From: an uncultured Mitsuokella sp.
GTDB lineage: Bacteria > Bacillota > Negativicutes > Selenomonadales > Selenomonadaceae
DNA length: 52,207 bases
Direction of reading: 5' to 3'
Assembly (NCBI GenBank): GCA_945877355.1
Contig: CAMCRT010000007.1
Location: 1-52,207 of the forward strand
Made by a program: the position numbers and the translations under genes. The notes under the pieces are model-generated. The model did not search any database, was not told the origin of the DNA, and saw only the letters and a program-made list of their open reading frames with translations. Numbering within the stretch: position 1 is the first letter of the stretch; each line of letters begins with the position of its first letter. Positions 16,236 through 25,144 of this stretch are shown here, in pieces.

Positions 16236-16272
16236 CCCACGCAGAGGAATTTGTTTTCCTTGCGTGGGTTTT
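16236..16272. terminator. bidirectional terminator
   Basis: CCCACGCA (16236-16243) pairs with TGCGTGGG (16261-16268), with inner AGGAA/TTTCC pairing. A-runs lie before it and T-runs after it. On the minus strand it can terminate the GNAT pseudogene transcript. Confidence 0.75.
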
Positions 16273-16289
16273 GTAGTTGAGGGGGAATT

Positions 16290-16767
16290 TTAGAGTGTCA
16301 GACGCATTTGGTGCCAGGCTACGTTGCCGTGGGTGGAGCTGGATATGCCCTCGTCCTGGAAGCCGAACTTTGCGTACCAGTGGACGAGGTGATCCTTGCA
16401 GGTGAGGACGAGGCCTTTGCGGCCCGCTTTCTTTGTCTCCTCGATGGCGTGCTGGAGGAGCTTTCCGGCAAGGCCTTGGCGGCGGTAGGCGGGGAGGGTG
16501 TCCACGCCGAATATCATCTGCCAGGCGCCCTTCTTATCGTGGAGGGAGGCGTCGGCGTACATCTCGTCCTGGAGGTCGGGCGTATCCGTCACCATGCCGT
16601 TGAGAAAGGCGACGGGCTTTCCGTCCTCCTCGAGGATCCAGAAATGCTCCGGCATTGACCCTGGCGCGAATGCTCTCCTCGCTGGCGGCTTCGGCTGCAG
16701 GGAAGCACTCGGCTTCGATGGCGGCGAGGGTTTTCACGTCTTCTGGCGTTGCTGTACGTATGGTCAT
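16290..16767 (-). pseudogene. GNAT-family acetyltransferase with a frameshift
   Basis: Two reading frames together make one GNAT protein of about 158 residues. The N-terminal part (from 16767; MTIRTATPEDV... up to SIRARVN) is in one frame. The rest (from about 16655; PEHFWILEEDG..., the acetyl-CoA loop AYRRQGLAGKLL, and WYAKFGF at the end) is in another. The shift falls near 16652-16660, where the two frames cross. No homopolymer or obvious slippery site is there, so a single indel or a sequencing error is more likely than programmed frameshifting. It starts 14 bp after cyuA and would be co-transcribed with it. Confidence 0.75.
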
Positions 16768-16781
16768 TGTTTTCCTTTCTT

Positions 16782-18095
16782 TCAGGCCTGGGCCTTTGAG
16801 GGGTTCATCATGATGCGGACGATTTCCTTGTCGGTCTCCCGCATGCCGTCCCGGCCCAAGCGGGAGACGTTTTCGATGGTGGCCTCCACGCCCTTCGTGA
16901 CGATGCCGTCGCCGGAGCGGAACTCCTGGCCGTTCTCATACATGTGGTAACCGAAGATACCTGCCTCCACGCTGGAGGCGATCTTGGCGGCGCAACTGGC
17001 CTTGGCCCCGTCGCATATAATGCCGGAGACGATGGCGAGGGAGTTCACGAGGGTGTGGGCGATGGCGTCGAAGTCGCCGCCCTTGAGGTAGGCGATGCCG
17101 CAGCCCGCGGCACAGCCGGCACTGACGGCGCCGCAGTAGGCGGAGAGGCGGCCGATGCCTGCCTTTTCGTGGATGGCGATGAGGTTCGAGAGGATGAGGG
17201 CCCGCAGGAGCTTTTCCTCGGAGACGCCCAGTTCCTCGGCGTACTCCATGACGGGGATGGAGACGGTGATGCCCTGGTTGCCGCTGCCGGAGTTGATGAC
17301 GACGGGGAGCTCGCAGCCGCTCATGCGGGCGTCGGAGCCCGCCGCTGCCTTGGCGACGGCCCGGGCCCGGACGCCATCGCCGTAGAACTTCAGCATGGTC
17401 TGGCCGATGTTCGCCCCGTAGTCGCCTCGGAGCCCCTCGTCGGAGATGGCGCGGTTGTACTCCATCTGGCGGGTGAGAACCTCCCGCACATCCTCGATGT
17501 CACAGGTCTCGGCAAAGTCGAGGATGTCGCGAATCGTGAGGCTATCCCGAATGTTTTTCGCGTCGGCAGGAGCGCTGGCCCGGTTGCAGGAGGAGGCGGG
17601 ATTCTCGTTCGTGTAGAGGACAGTGTCGTTCTTCTCGATGCGGGTGATGTTCGTGTGGAAATGGGCGATGCGCACGGAGGCCCGGTCATTCCCGGCATAG
17701 AGGGTGATGACGATTTCAAATATAATGCCGTTGTCGATGGCGTGGACGGAGAAGGGCACATCCTTCAGAAATGTGCGCATCGCATCCTTCTGGGCGGCCG
17801 TGACATCGGCGATGACCTCGAGGGCGCGGCTGGCATCGCCACCCACAATGCCGGCTGCCGCTGCCGCCTCGATTCCCTTCATGCCGTCCGTGTTCGGCAC
17901 GATGACGCTCTTGACGTTCTTGATGATGTTGTTGCTGACGCCGATATCCACCCGCTGGGGGAGCGCCCCGAGGGCCTCCCGGGCCTTTGCCGCGGCGTAG
18001 GCGATGGCTATGGGCTCCGTGCACCCCATGGCGGGGATGAGCTCCTCCTTCAAAATGGTGAGGTAGGCCTGATAAAGTGGATGGTCTTTTTCCAT
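16782..18095 (-). CDS. cyuA: L-cysteine desulfidase family protein (UPF0597)
   Basis: A 437-residue protein of the L-cysteine desulfidase / serine dehydratase-alpha-like family. Characterised members break L-cysteine down to pyruvate, ammonia and sulfide with a 4Fe-4S cluster. The N-terminal GCTEP motif (Cys25) and further cysteines in GRLSAYCGAVSAGCAAGCG and DGAKASCAAK fit the cluster ligands. NSGSGNQG is the substrate-loop motif. The start is preceded by AAGGTG. No cyuP transporter is adjacent; a disrupted GNAT gene follows. Cysteine use in anaerobes fits the sulfur and iron-sulfur rich metabolism of the window. Confidence 0.85.
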   Translation of the reverse strand: MEKDHPLYQAYLTILKEELIPAMGCTEPIAIAYAAAKAREALGALPQRVDIGVSNNIIKNVKSVIVPNTDGMKGIEAAAAAGIVGGDASRALEVIADVTAAQKDAMRTFLKDVPFSVHAIDNGIIFEIVITLYAGNDRASVRIAHFHTNITRIEKNDTVLYTNENPASSCNRASAPADAKNIRDSLTIRDILDFAETCDIEDVREVLTRQMEYNRAISDEGLRGDYGANIGQTMLKFYGDGVRARAVAKAAAGSDARMSGCELPVVINSGSGNQGITVSIPVMEYAEELGVSEEKLLRALILSNLIAIHEKAGIGRLSAYCGAVSAGCAAGCGIAYLKGGDFDAIAHTLVNSLAIVSGIICDGAKASCAAKIASSVEAGIFGYHMYENGQEFRSGDGIVTKGVEATIENVSRLGRDGMRETDKEIVRIMMNPSKAQA

Positions 18096-18175
18096 ATTGC
18101 ACCTTCTTTATGGGGAAATCAAAGCTGCTCCAACACATTTCAATACTATCATATCATTCTACGCGCAAAAAGAAA

Positions 18176-18213
18176 AGCCTCGAAGGGGAGAGCAGAGATC
18201 CCTTCGAGGCTTG
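18176..18213 (-). terminator. terminator of the MsrA-like gene
   Basis: AAGCCTCGAAGGG and CCCTTCGAGGCTT form a perfect 13-bp stem. On the minus strand a TTTTCTTTTT run follows. Confidence 0.8.
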
Positions 18214-18238
18214 CCCTGGGAAAAGAACGATTCTGAGG

Positions 18239-18784
18239 TTATTCGCCAGAGGGGGGCTGCAGGCAGGCCTGCAAATGGGCAAAGTCGATATAGGCCTCGC
18301 CCTTGTCGTGGGTCTTGTAGTAGTGCTGCTCGGCCTCGGCTGCCGGGGTGAAGGCTTTTACGCGGCCTGATTTTGCGTGGCAGGGGGCGGCGCGCTTCGG
18401 GTCGGTATTGGGGTCGTTCAGGGTGAGCGGTGCGGCGGAGGCGGCGAGGGGCTTTCCCCGATTGCGCAGGAAATTCATGTAGAGCTCCACGTGGGGGCGA
18501 TCCTCCTCGCTGTCGTACCAGAGGCCGGCGCAGTATTCCAGTCCCCGGAGGCTACCCTGGCCATCGGGAAGGCGCGGGTCCACCACGGCAAAGAGGAGGT
18601 CGGCCAGTGTGGAGATGTCGGTTTTCTTCGGGTCGTAGGTGAGGCGGACGCCGGGACGGGGCTCTTCTTCGCCTTCGGGGAGGAGGTTCCCTAGAAGGGC
18701 CTCGGTGACGCCCCGGGCAGTGCGAAAGACCTCCTGCAGCTCCCGCGGGTCGCCGCCGGTCACATAGAGTATCTGGGTATACAT
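18239..18784 (-). CDS. MsrA-like protein lacking the catalytic cysteine
   Basis: A 181-residue protein that aligns with methionine sulfoxide reductase A along its length. It has GG-x-ELQEVF in place of the start of the MsrA motif, a V-x-L-T-YDP segment, QGSLRGLEYCAGLWY (compare QG-x-D-x-G-x-QY-R-S in MsrA), and an F-x-PAAEAEQHYYKTH tail (compare the PAE-YHQ-Y end). The signature G-C-F-W with the nucleophilic Cys is replaced by G10-G11-D12-P13, so normal reductase chemistry is not expected. Remaining cysteines (EYCAG, APCHAKS, QACLQ) are not at the canonical position. It lies between meaB and cyuA on the same strand with its own terminator. The fold is likely and the function unknown. Confidence 0.65.
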   Translation of the reverse strand: MYTQILYVTGGDPRELQEVFRTARGVTEALLGNLLPEGEEEPRPGVRLTYDPKKTDISTLADLLFAVVDPRLPDGQGSLRGLEYCAGLWYDSEEDRPHVELYMNFLRNRGKPLAASAAPLTLNDPNTDPKRAAPCHAKSGRVKAFTPAAEAEQHYYKTHDKGEAYIDFAHLQACLQPPSGE

Positions 18785-18812
18785 TTTTTCCCTTCTTTCT
18801 TATGCGTTTGCG

Positions 18813-18847
18813 AAAGAGCAGGACCCGTGGAAAAGGTGCTGCTCTTT
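18813..18847 (-). terminator. terminator abutting the meaB stop codon
   Basis: AAAGAGCAG (18813-18821) pairs with CTGCTCTTT (18839-18847), directly after meaB in the minus direction. Confidence 0.65.
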
Positions 18848-20032
18848 TCATTTGTTGGTAAATAGATCTACCTGGCGGGCGGCGGCGCGTTGGACATCGA
18901 AGATGCTTATGAGCTCGCCCACGGCTTGGGTGGGGGAGATGGTGCCCTTCAGGATGGCTTCCTTGACCTCTGGCAGACGCCCCTTTATGACGGCGTCCTC
19001 GAAGAAGAGATTGTGGAGGTGCTCGTCAATCATGGCGCGCATCCAGTCGAGGAGCTGGCCCTCCCGGCGCTTTTGAAAGACACCGCTCTTCGTCGTCATC
19101 TGGCGGAAGGCCTGGATGACGTCCCAGAGCTCCCGGAGGCCTGTCTTCTTGACGGAGGAGACCATGTAGGCGTGGGTGGGCCATCCGGGGGTGGCGGGGC
19201 GGATGAACTCGATCATCCGCTCAAACTCGCCCCGGGCGACCTTGGCGCGAGTGAGGTTGTCCCCGTCGGCCTTGTTGACGACGATGGCGTCGGCGAGCTC
19301 CATGATGCCCTTCTTGATGCCCTGCAGGTCATCGCCTGCGCCCGTGAGGACGACGAGCATGAAGAAATCGACCATGGAGCGCACCGTCGTCTCGCTCTGG
19401 CCGACGCCGACGGTCTCGATGAGGATGATATCATAGCCGGCCGCCTCGCAGAGCAGCATGGTCTCCCGGCTCTTCCGGGCGACGCCACCCAGGGTGCCCC
19501 CCGCAGGGGAGGGGCGGATGTAGGCCTCGGGGCGCCGGGAGAGGGTGCCCATGCGGGTCTTGTCGCCGAGGATCGAGCCCTTCGTGACGCTGCTGGTGGG
19601 GTCGACGGTGAGGATGGCGACCCGGTGGCCGTCATCGCAGAGCATATTGCCGAGAGCTTCGATCATCGTGCTCTTTCCTGCTCCGGGGACGCCTGTGATG
19701 CCGATGCGCAGGGCATGGCCCGTCTTCGGCAGGAGGCGCTGGAGCACGCGCTGGGCGAGGCGGAAGTGGCGGGGACTGTTGCTCTCCACGAGGGTGATGG
19801 CCCGCGAGAGCGTCATGCGGTCGCCGGAGAGGACACCCTTTACGTAATCGTCCTCCGTAAGCACCATGCGCCGCTTCAGGGGCATGGTGCCGTCCTTGAT
19901 GCGTGGGTTGATGTTGCCGACTGTCGTGTCGCGGATGCCCTCGATGCCGCTCATGACGCCGCAGGCAAATTCCGAGCCGCCATCCTCCGGGACCCAACTC
20001 GGTCGCGACACGGTGTATTTTTCCTCTGCCAT
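18848..20032 (-). CDS. meaB: methylmalonyl-CoA mutase-associated GTPase MeaB
   Basis: A 394-residue G3E-family P-loop GTPase that protects and reactivates methylmalonyl-CoA mutase and gates delivery of adenosylcobalamin. The P-loop GVPGAGKST, the DPTSSVTKGSILGDKTRM switch region, ETVGVGQSE (Walker B), VNKADGDN (N-K-x-D base recognition) and the C-terminal dimerisation arm are all present. The N-terminal 55 residues are longer than in many MeaB proteins. It follows mutB by 31 bp with a strong AAGGAGGG ribosome site and is clearly the third gene of the riboswitch-led mutA-mutB-meaB operon. Confidence 0.95.
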   Translation of the reverse strand: MAEEKYTVSRPSWVPEDGGSEFACGVMSGIEGIRDTTVGNINPRIKDGTMPLKRRMVLTEDDYVKGVLSGDRMTLSRAITLVESNSPRHFRLAQRVLQRLLPKTGHALRIGITGVPGAGKSTMIEALGNMLCDDGHRVAILTVDPTSSVTKGSILGDKTRMGTLSRRPEAYIRPSPAGGTLGGVARKSRETMLLCEAAGYDIILIETVGVGQSETTVRSMVDFFMLVVLTGAGDDLQGIKKGIMELADAIVVNKADGDNLTRAKVARGEFERMIEFIRPATPGWPTHAYMVSSVKKTGLRELWDVIQAFRQMTTKSGVFQKRREGQLLDWMRAMIDEHLHNLFFEDAVIKGRLPEVKEAILKGTISPTQAVGELISIFDVQRAAARQVDLFTNK

Positions 20033-20063
20033 AGACCCTCCTTCCTTTTAGGCAGGGCGCGTG

Positions 20064-22262
20064 TCAGGCGCCCTGCATTTCCTCCTTGGCGCGGTCGATG
20101 AGGAGCGTCAGGAGCTTGATGCCCGCCTCGGGGATATTCGTGCCCGGGGCGAAGATGGCAACGGCGCCGTGCTCGTAGAGGAAGTCGTAGTCCTGCACGG
20201 GGATGACGCCGCCGATGCACACCATGATGTCCTCGCGGCCGAGCTTCTTCAGGTTGTCGACGAGTGCGGGGAGCAGCGTGTTATGGCCGGCGGCCAGGGA
20301 GCTGAAGCCGACCATGTGGACATCGTTGTCGACGGCGTCCTGGGCTGTCTCCTCCGGTGTCTGGAAAAGCGGTCCCACGTCCACGTCCCAGCCCATGTCG
20401 GCGAAGGAGGAGGCGATGACCTTCTGGCCGCGGTCGTGGCCGTCCTGGCCCATTTTCGCCACGAAGATACGGGGCCGGCGACCCGTGAGCTCCTCGAACT
20501 CGTCGGCCAGATGGCGGGCCTTCTCCAGCTCCGTCTTGTCGGTGAACTCGGAGGAGTACACGCCGGAAATGGTGTGGATGACGGCCTGGTAGCGGCCCGA
20601 GACCTTCTCCACGGCATCGGAAATCTCGCCGAGGGAGCAGCGGACCCGGGCGGCTTCGACGGCACACTCGAGGAGGTTGCCATTGTCGCGGCTCTCGGCG
20701 GCCTTCGTGATGGCCTCGAGGGCACGGCGCACATCGTCGTCGTTGCGCTCGCGGCGGAGCTTCTCGAGGCGTTCGATCTGGGCGTTGCGGACGGCGGTGT
20801 TGTCGATGGCGAGGATTTCGAGGGGATCCTCCTTGTCGAGGCGGTACTTGTTGAGGCCGACGATGGTCTCGTTCCGGGAGTCGATCTGCGCCTGGCGGCG
20901 GGCAGCCGCCTCCTCGATGCGCATCTTCGGCAGGCCCGTGGAGATGGCCTTTGCCATGCCGCCGAGGGCCTCCACCTCCTGGATATGGGCCCAGGCACGG
21001 CGGATGATCTCATTCGTGAGGGCCTCCACGTAGTAGGAGCCGCCCCAGGGGTCGATGATCTTGCAGACGCTCGTCTCATCCTGGATGTAGAGCTGCGTGT
21101 TGCGGGCGATGCGGGCGGAGAAGTCCGTCGGCAGGGCGATGGCCTCGTCGAGGGCGTTCGTGTGGAGGCTCTGGGTATGGCCGAGGGCCGCGCCCATGGC
21201 CTCCATGCAGGTGCGGGAGATGTTGTTGAAGGGGTCCTGGGCCGTGAGGCTCCAGCCGGAGGTCTGGGAGTGGGTCCGGAGCGCCATGGACTTCGGGTTC
21301 TTCGCGCCGAAGCTCTTGACGATCTTTGCCCAGAGGACGCGGGCGGCCCGCATCTTTGCCACCTCCATGAAGTAGTTCTTGCCGATGGCCCAGAAGAAGG
21401 AGAGGCGCTTGGCGAAGGCATCCACCTCGAGGCCGGCCTTGATGCCCGTGCGGATGTACTCGAGGCCGTCGGCCAGGGTGTAGCCGAGCTCGATGTCCGC
21501 CGTGGCGCCCGCCTCCTGCATGTGGTAGCCGGAGATGGAGATGCTGTTGAACTTCGGCATGTACTTCGTCGTGTACTCGAAGATATCGCCGATGATGCGC
21601 ATGGACATGTCAGGCGGGTAGATGTAGGTGTTGCGCACCATGAATTCCTTCAGAATATCGTTCTGGATGGTGCCCGCCATGATGGACTTGTCGACGCCCT
21701 GCTCGACGCCCGACTGGATGAAGAAGGCGAGGATCGGCAGCACGGCGCCGTTCATCGTCATGGAGACGCTCATCTGGTCGAGGGGGATGCCCGAGAAGAG
21801 GATGTTCATGTCGAGCATGGAGCAGACGGAGACGCCTGCCTTGCCCACGTCGCCCAGGACGCGGGGATTGTCCGCATCGTAGCCCCGATGGGTCGGCAGG
21901 TCAAAGGCGATGGAGAGGCCCTTCTGGCCCGCTGCCAGGTTGCGGCGGTAGAAGGCATTGGATTCCTCAGCCGTGGAAAAGCCTGCGTACTGGCGGACGG
22001 TCCAGGGGCGGAATACGTACATGGTGGAGTAGGGACCCCGGAGGCAGGGCGGGATGCCGCTGGCGAAGTCCAGGTGGTTCATGTGGTCGTATTCCTCGTG
22101 GTTGTAAAAGGGCTTTACGGGGATATGCTCCATCGTGCGGCGCGTGAGCGCGTCGAAGGAGGCACCCGCTTCCTTTTCGAAGAGGGCGCGCCACTCCTCG
22201 GAGGTATGCGAGGGGGCGTCCTTTAGGTTCATCTTCGAGAAGTCTGGATTTTGAAATGCCAT
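20064..22262 (-). CDS. mutB: methylmalonyl-CoA mutase large (B12-binding) subunit
   Basis: A 732-residue alpha (large) subunit that isomerises succinyl-CoA and methylmalonyl-CoA with adenosylcobalamin, the carbon-skeleton step of propionate formation. The N-terminal TIM-barrel domain has the [18 protein letters not shown] substrate segment. The C-terminal flavodoxin-like domain has the DGHDRG motif (D-x-H-x-x-G; the His is the lower cobalt ligand) and the S-L-A-A-G / G-G-V-I-P loops. Its ATG overlaps the mutA stop codon by one base (TAATG), so translation is coupled. All catalytic motifs look intact. Confidence 0.97.
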   Translation of the reverse strand: MAFQNPDFSKMNLKDAPSHTSEEWRALFEKEAGASFDALTRRTMEHIPVKPFYNHEEYDHMNHLDFASGIPPCLRGPYSTMYVFRPWTVRQYAGFSTAEESNAFYRRNLAAGQKGLSIAFDLPTHRGYDADNPRVLGDVGKAGVSVCSMLDMNILFSGIPLDQMSVSMTMNGAVLPILAFFIQSGVEQGVDKSIMAGTIQNDILKEFMVRNTYIYPPDMSMRIIGDIFEYTTKYMPKFNSISISGYHMQEAGATADIELGYTLADGLEYIRTGIKAGLEVDAFAKRLSFFWAIGKNYFMEVAKMRAARVLWAKIVKSFGAKNPKSMALRTHSQTSGWSLTAQDPFNNISRTCMEAMGAALGHTQSLHTNALDEAIALPTDFSARIARNTQLYIQDETSVCKIIDPWGGSYYVEALTNEIIRRAWAHIQEVEALGGMAKAISTGLPKMRIEEAAARRQAQIDSRNETIVGLNKYRLDKEDPLEILAIDNTAVRNAQIERLEKLRRERNDDDVRRALEAITKAAESRDNGNLLECAVEAARVRCSLGEISDAVEKVSGRYQAVIHTISGVYSSEFTDKTELEKARHLADEFEELTGRRPRIFVAKMGQDGHDRGQKVIASSFADMGWDVDVGPLFQTPEETAQDAVDNDVHMVGFSSLAAGHNTLLPALVDNLKKLGREDIMVCIGGVIPVQDYDFLYEHGAVAIFAPGTNIPEAGIKLLTLLIDRAKEEMQGA

Positions 22263-24460
22263 TACGCAATCATTCCTTTCTTCTTCTGGAGGCTCAGGAG
22301 AATCTCATAGCAGTTGGAGCGGATGTTGATGTACTCGTCGATGCCGGCGTCCTTGTAGGTCTCGGCGAGCTCCTTCGGCGCGGTGCCGGCGAGGTAGACG
22401 CGGGCGGAGGGCAGCCCCTCGTGGAGCTTCGGCGCGAGGGCGGGGACGATGTCGGGGTAGGTGGCATCCGTGGAGCAGATGACGACGGCGTCGGCGCCTG
22501 ACTCCTTCGCGGCTGCTGCCGCCTCCTCCACCGTCTTGAAGCCGTCGTTCGTGAGCACCTCGAAGGCGCCCACCTGCAAAAAGCCGGTGGTGAAGTCGGC
22601 TCTCGCCTTGTGCTGGGGGATGGGGCCCATATTGGCCAGGAAGATGCGGACGTTGTCATCGTGCGCTTCCTTGTAATCCTCCGTGCGGCGGCGGAGCGCC
22701 TCGAAGCGCTCGCTCCAGCGATGGGGCGCGATAGCCTCCACCGTCTCAGGGGTGCCAGTAGCGATGGCTGCGGCCAGCTCTGATAGGGTGGCACCGGCCT
22801 TTGCCGCCTCAATGGCGGCATCCACCTTCTCCGCCTCTGCCTTGGGTGCGCCCTTGAGGGCTTCGAGCGTCGCGTCCCGATGGGCCGTGTCGATATCGGA
22901 GAGGTAGTCCTCCACGGCCTTTGTGCGGGCGGCTTTCATCTCCGCCATATTTTCGGGGCGGGGATCCAGGAGGGTCTCCGTCATGTTCGGATACATGTTG
23001 TTGCCCACGATGCGGTCGCGGCGCAGCTCCGAGGCCTTGAAGCGGGCAGCGAGGATCTCGGCGACGGCCTTCTGGGCTGTGCCGCTCTCGAGGGCGGCGA
23101 GGATGCCGCCACCTGCCTCCACCTCCTGGAAGAGGGCCCAGATCTTTTCGCGCATCTGCTTCGTGAGGGTCTCCACGGCCCAGGAGCCGCCGACGGGGTC
23201 GATGGGCTGCAGCAGGCCGAACTCCTCCTGGAGGATGATCTGGACGTTGCGGGCGATGCGACGGGAGAACTCGTCGCCCTTCCGGATGGGCTCGTCAAAG
23301 GGTGCGCTCTCGAAGGAGTCGAGGCCGCCGACGACGCCCGAGAAGATCTCCGTCGTGTTGCGAAGCATGTTGACGTAGGGATCGTAGACCGTCTTGAAGA
23401 AGAGGGAGGGACGGGCGTGGATGTGCATCTTGCAGGCGTCGCCCGTGCCGCCGAAGGTACCCACGATCTGGGACCAGATGGGGCGGATGGCCCGGAGCTT
23501 TGCAATCTGCAGGAAGAAGTTCGCGCCCATGGAGAAGGAAAAGAGGATGCTTCTCGCTGCGTCCTCGATGGCGATGCCCCGCGCCAGCATGGCCCTGAGG
23601 TAGGCTACGGCCGTCGCAAGGGAGTAGGCCATCTCCTGGACATCATTTGCGCCGCCATTCGTGTAGGCATGGCTTCGCACCAGGACGGTGCGGAGCTTTG
23701 GCGCATGCTCCTTTGCCCACTTCACGGAGGCGGCCATGTCGTCGTAGAGGGCCTCGAGGCCCTTGCTGCTCGTGCCGTGGGTCACGAGCTCGCCGATGGG
23801 GTCGGCGGCTATGGCTCCCGTGAGCTTCTTCGCGTCCTTCCCGGAGGCGGATAGGGCACCGACGGCGAGGGAGAGCAGGGGGAGCGCTGTGGAGCCCCCA
23901 TAGAGGTAGAGGGGGAATTTGTCCAGCTTCAGCCCGTCCAGGATGGTGTGCATATCGTCGAGGGTCGTGATGCTCACGCCAATATCGCCCGGTGTCTCGG
24001 CGCTGCGCACGTCCTTTGCCGCAAGGGTCGCCGTGTCCGCCTTGATGTGGTAGATGGTGGAGCCCTTGTCGTTCTCGTGCTTCAGGAGTGCATTCGTGTC
24101 GGCGGGCAGCGTCTCGTCGCAGGCCTGGGCGATGCCCCAGGGCTTGCCGATGTAGCCCGTCGGATCTGCACCCCGCAGGAAGTCGTCGAGGCCGGGGAAG
24201 GAGTCCCGGGGAAGGATGGGCTCCGTGTCCTTGCGGAAGTACATCGGGTCGAAGGTGATGCCCTCGTAGGTCTTCGTGAACATCTTCTTCTCGAAGGGGG
24301 CGCCCTTCAGCAGGGCGATGCAGGCCTCCTTCCACTCCGCGTAGGTGGGCGGCGTGAACTCGTCGAGGGGCACATCGGGAAAGTCCGTCTGCGCCTCCGC
24401 CTTCTTCAGGATAGCCTGAAGGTCGAGCTCGCCGTCCTTGGCGCTGTCATTCTGGCTCAT
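22262..24460 (-). CDS. mutA: methylmalonyl-CoA mutase small subunit
   Basis: A 732-residue beta subunit, homologous to MutB but without the cobalt-ligand motif. At the equivalent position it reads [11 protein letters not shown] rather than D-x-H-x-x-G, as expected for the non-B12-binding partner. The barrel domain segments ([35 protein letters not shown]) and the degenerate C-terminal domain are present. It is longer than classical small subunits (about 620-640). It is the first gene of the operon, preceded by AAAGGAGG and, 30-320 bp upstream, by a cobalamin riboswitch with two hairpin terminators. Confidence 0.95.
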   Translation of the reverse strand: MSQNDSAKDGELDLQAILKKAEAQTDFPDVPLDEFTPPTYAEWKEACIALLKGAPFEKKMFTKTYEGITFDPMYFRKDTEPILPRDSFPGLDDFLRGADPTGYIGKPWGIAQACDETLPADTNALLKHENDKGSTIYHIKADTATLAAKDVRSAETPGDIGVSITTLDDMHTILDGLKLDKFPLYLYGGSTALPLLSLAVGALSASGKDAKKLTGAIAADPIGELVTHGTSSKGLEALYDDMAASVKWAKEHAPKLRTVLVRSHAYTNGGANDVQEMAYSLATAVAYLRAMLARGIAIEDAARSILFSFSMGANFFLQIAKLRAIRPIWSQIVGTFGGTGDACKMHIHARPSLFFKTVYDPYVNMLRNTTEIFSGVVGGLDSFESAPFDEPIRKGDEFSRRIARNVQIILQEEFGLLQPIDPVGGSWAVETLTKQMREKIWALFQEVEAGGGILAALESGTAQKAVAEILAARFKASELRRDRIVGNNMYPNMTETLLDPRPENMAEMKAARTKAVEDYLSDIDTAHRDATLEALKGAPKAEAEKVDAAIEAAKAGATLSELAAAIATGTPETVEAIAPHRWSERFEALRRRTEDYKEAHDDNVRIFLANMGPIPQHKARADFTTGFLQVGAFEVLTNDGFKTVEEAAAAAKESGADAVVICSTDATYPDIVPALAPKLHEGLPSARVYLAGTAPKELAETYKDAGIDEYINIRSNCYEILLSLQKKKGMIA

Positions 24461-24486
24461 ACTTTTTCCTCCTTTTTCGCATACAG

Positions 24487-24514
24487 GAAAAGCCCTCGCC
24501 GCGAGGCGAGGGCT
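24487..24514 (-). terminator. second (distal) riboswitch terminator, mutA leader
   Basis: On the minus strand AGCCCTCGCC pairs with GGCGAGGGCT around a 4-nt loop, followed by TTTTCC. It does not include the mutA ribosome site, so control is transcriptional. Confidence 0.8.
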
Positions 24515-24549
24515 TCTGAGCTCTGACAGAAATACAAGGAGAGGTGTGC

Positions 24550-24579
24550 AAAAAGAGCATACAAAGAGTCTCCTGTATG
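24550..24579 (-). terminator. first (proximal) terminator, mutA leader
   Basis: On the minus strand CATACA pairs with TGTATG, followed by CTCTTTTTG. A competing long hairpin (CTGACA-TACAGGAG with CTCCTTGTA and TGTCAG, 24523-24583) shares one arm and would exclude it. Confidence 0.55.
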
Positions 24580-24619
24580 TCAGATCCCCGTCCCCATCGC
24601 TCGCAGGTCAAGTGGTGAT

Positions 24620-24783
24620 CGTCAATCAGGCAGTTCTCCTGGCTCCAGTTCATCGCTTGCCTCGTCTTCCCAAAGACGCTTTGCCGTCTTCAGTGACACA
24701 CGTGAGGCTTGCTCCCTGTTACAGTGGCGGGACCGCGCTGGCTTCTACCGGCTTCCCTATTAAGTCTTTCGACACCTGATCCA
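24620..24783 (-). ncRNA. cobalamin riboswitch upstream of mutA-mutB-meaB
   Basis: Read on the minus strand, the conserved AdoCbl/Cbl riboswitch elements occur in order: a GGATCAGGTG P1 region, GGGAAGCCGGT, GCGGTCCCGCCACTGTAAC, a variable stem (GACGGCAAAGCGTC), and the B12 box GAGCCAGGAGAACTGCC. It is almost the same sequence as the plus-strand riboswitch at 26542. Downstream lie two terminator hairpins. Cobalamin riboswitches usually switch genes off when B12 is abundant; here the regulated enzyme itself needs B12, so the direction of control should not be assumed. Confidence 0.92.
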
Positions 24784-24883
24784 AACGATATGAAATTTAC
24801 GCGCCTATTGTATCATTCATGTGATTTATTGTCAACGGGGATTCTGAGCACAAAGGATGGGAGCGGGTCAATGGGACGTAGGA

Positions 24884-25047
24884 ACGTATGCCCCTAAGCG
24901 AACCTTTAGCGGTCAGCGTCAGCCAATCACTTTGTTCTTGGGACGCTTTCGCGTGCGACCTGTTAGCCAATCAGCCAGCCTTTGGCTGACTTCTTGGACA
25001 GGTCAGCAAGCGTAGCAAGCGGAGACGGGTGAGCGTGGGGCATACGT
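24884..25047 (+). repeat. repeat family 2, copy upstream of the MATE gene
   Basis: A 164-bp element with perfect 11-bp terminal inverted repeats, ACGTATGCCCC (24884-24894) and GGGGCATACGT (25037-25047). The interior folds into a long hairpin in which GACCTGT, CCAA and AGCCA pair with TGGCT, TTGG and ACAGGTC. It fills the gap between the mutA leader and the MATE promoter; no ORF is seen there. Confidence 0.85.
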
Positions 25048-25100
25048 AACGGAGCGTTTCTTATCCCGTAGGGGGGCTTCCCTGTTTTTTGTTTGCCCGT

Positions 25101-25106
25101 TATAAT
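25101..25106 (+). promoter_or_regulatory. -10 box of the MATE gene
   Basis: A perfect TATAAT lies 39 bp before the GTG start. No convincing -35 is seen. Confidence 0.45.
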
Positions 25107-25144
25107 GCTTGGCAAATGGATTAAGTGAGAAAGGATTTCAATAC

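Noticed and set aside
16640-16665. Programmed frameshift in the GNAT gene
   Set aside because: No slippery heptamer or downstream stimulatory structure is visible at the frame switch.
20061-22226. 721-codon open frame on the plus strand
   Set aside because: It is antisense to mutB, whose motifs are intact; this is a shadow frame.
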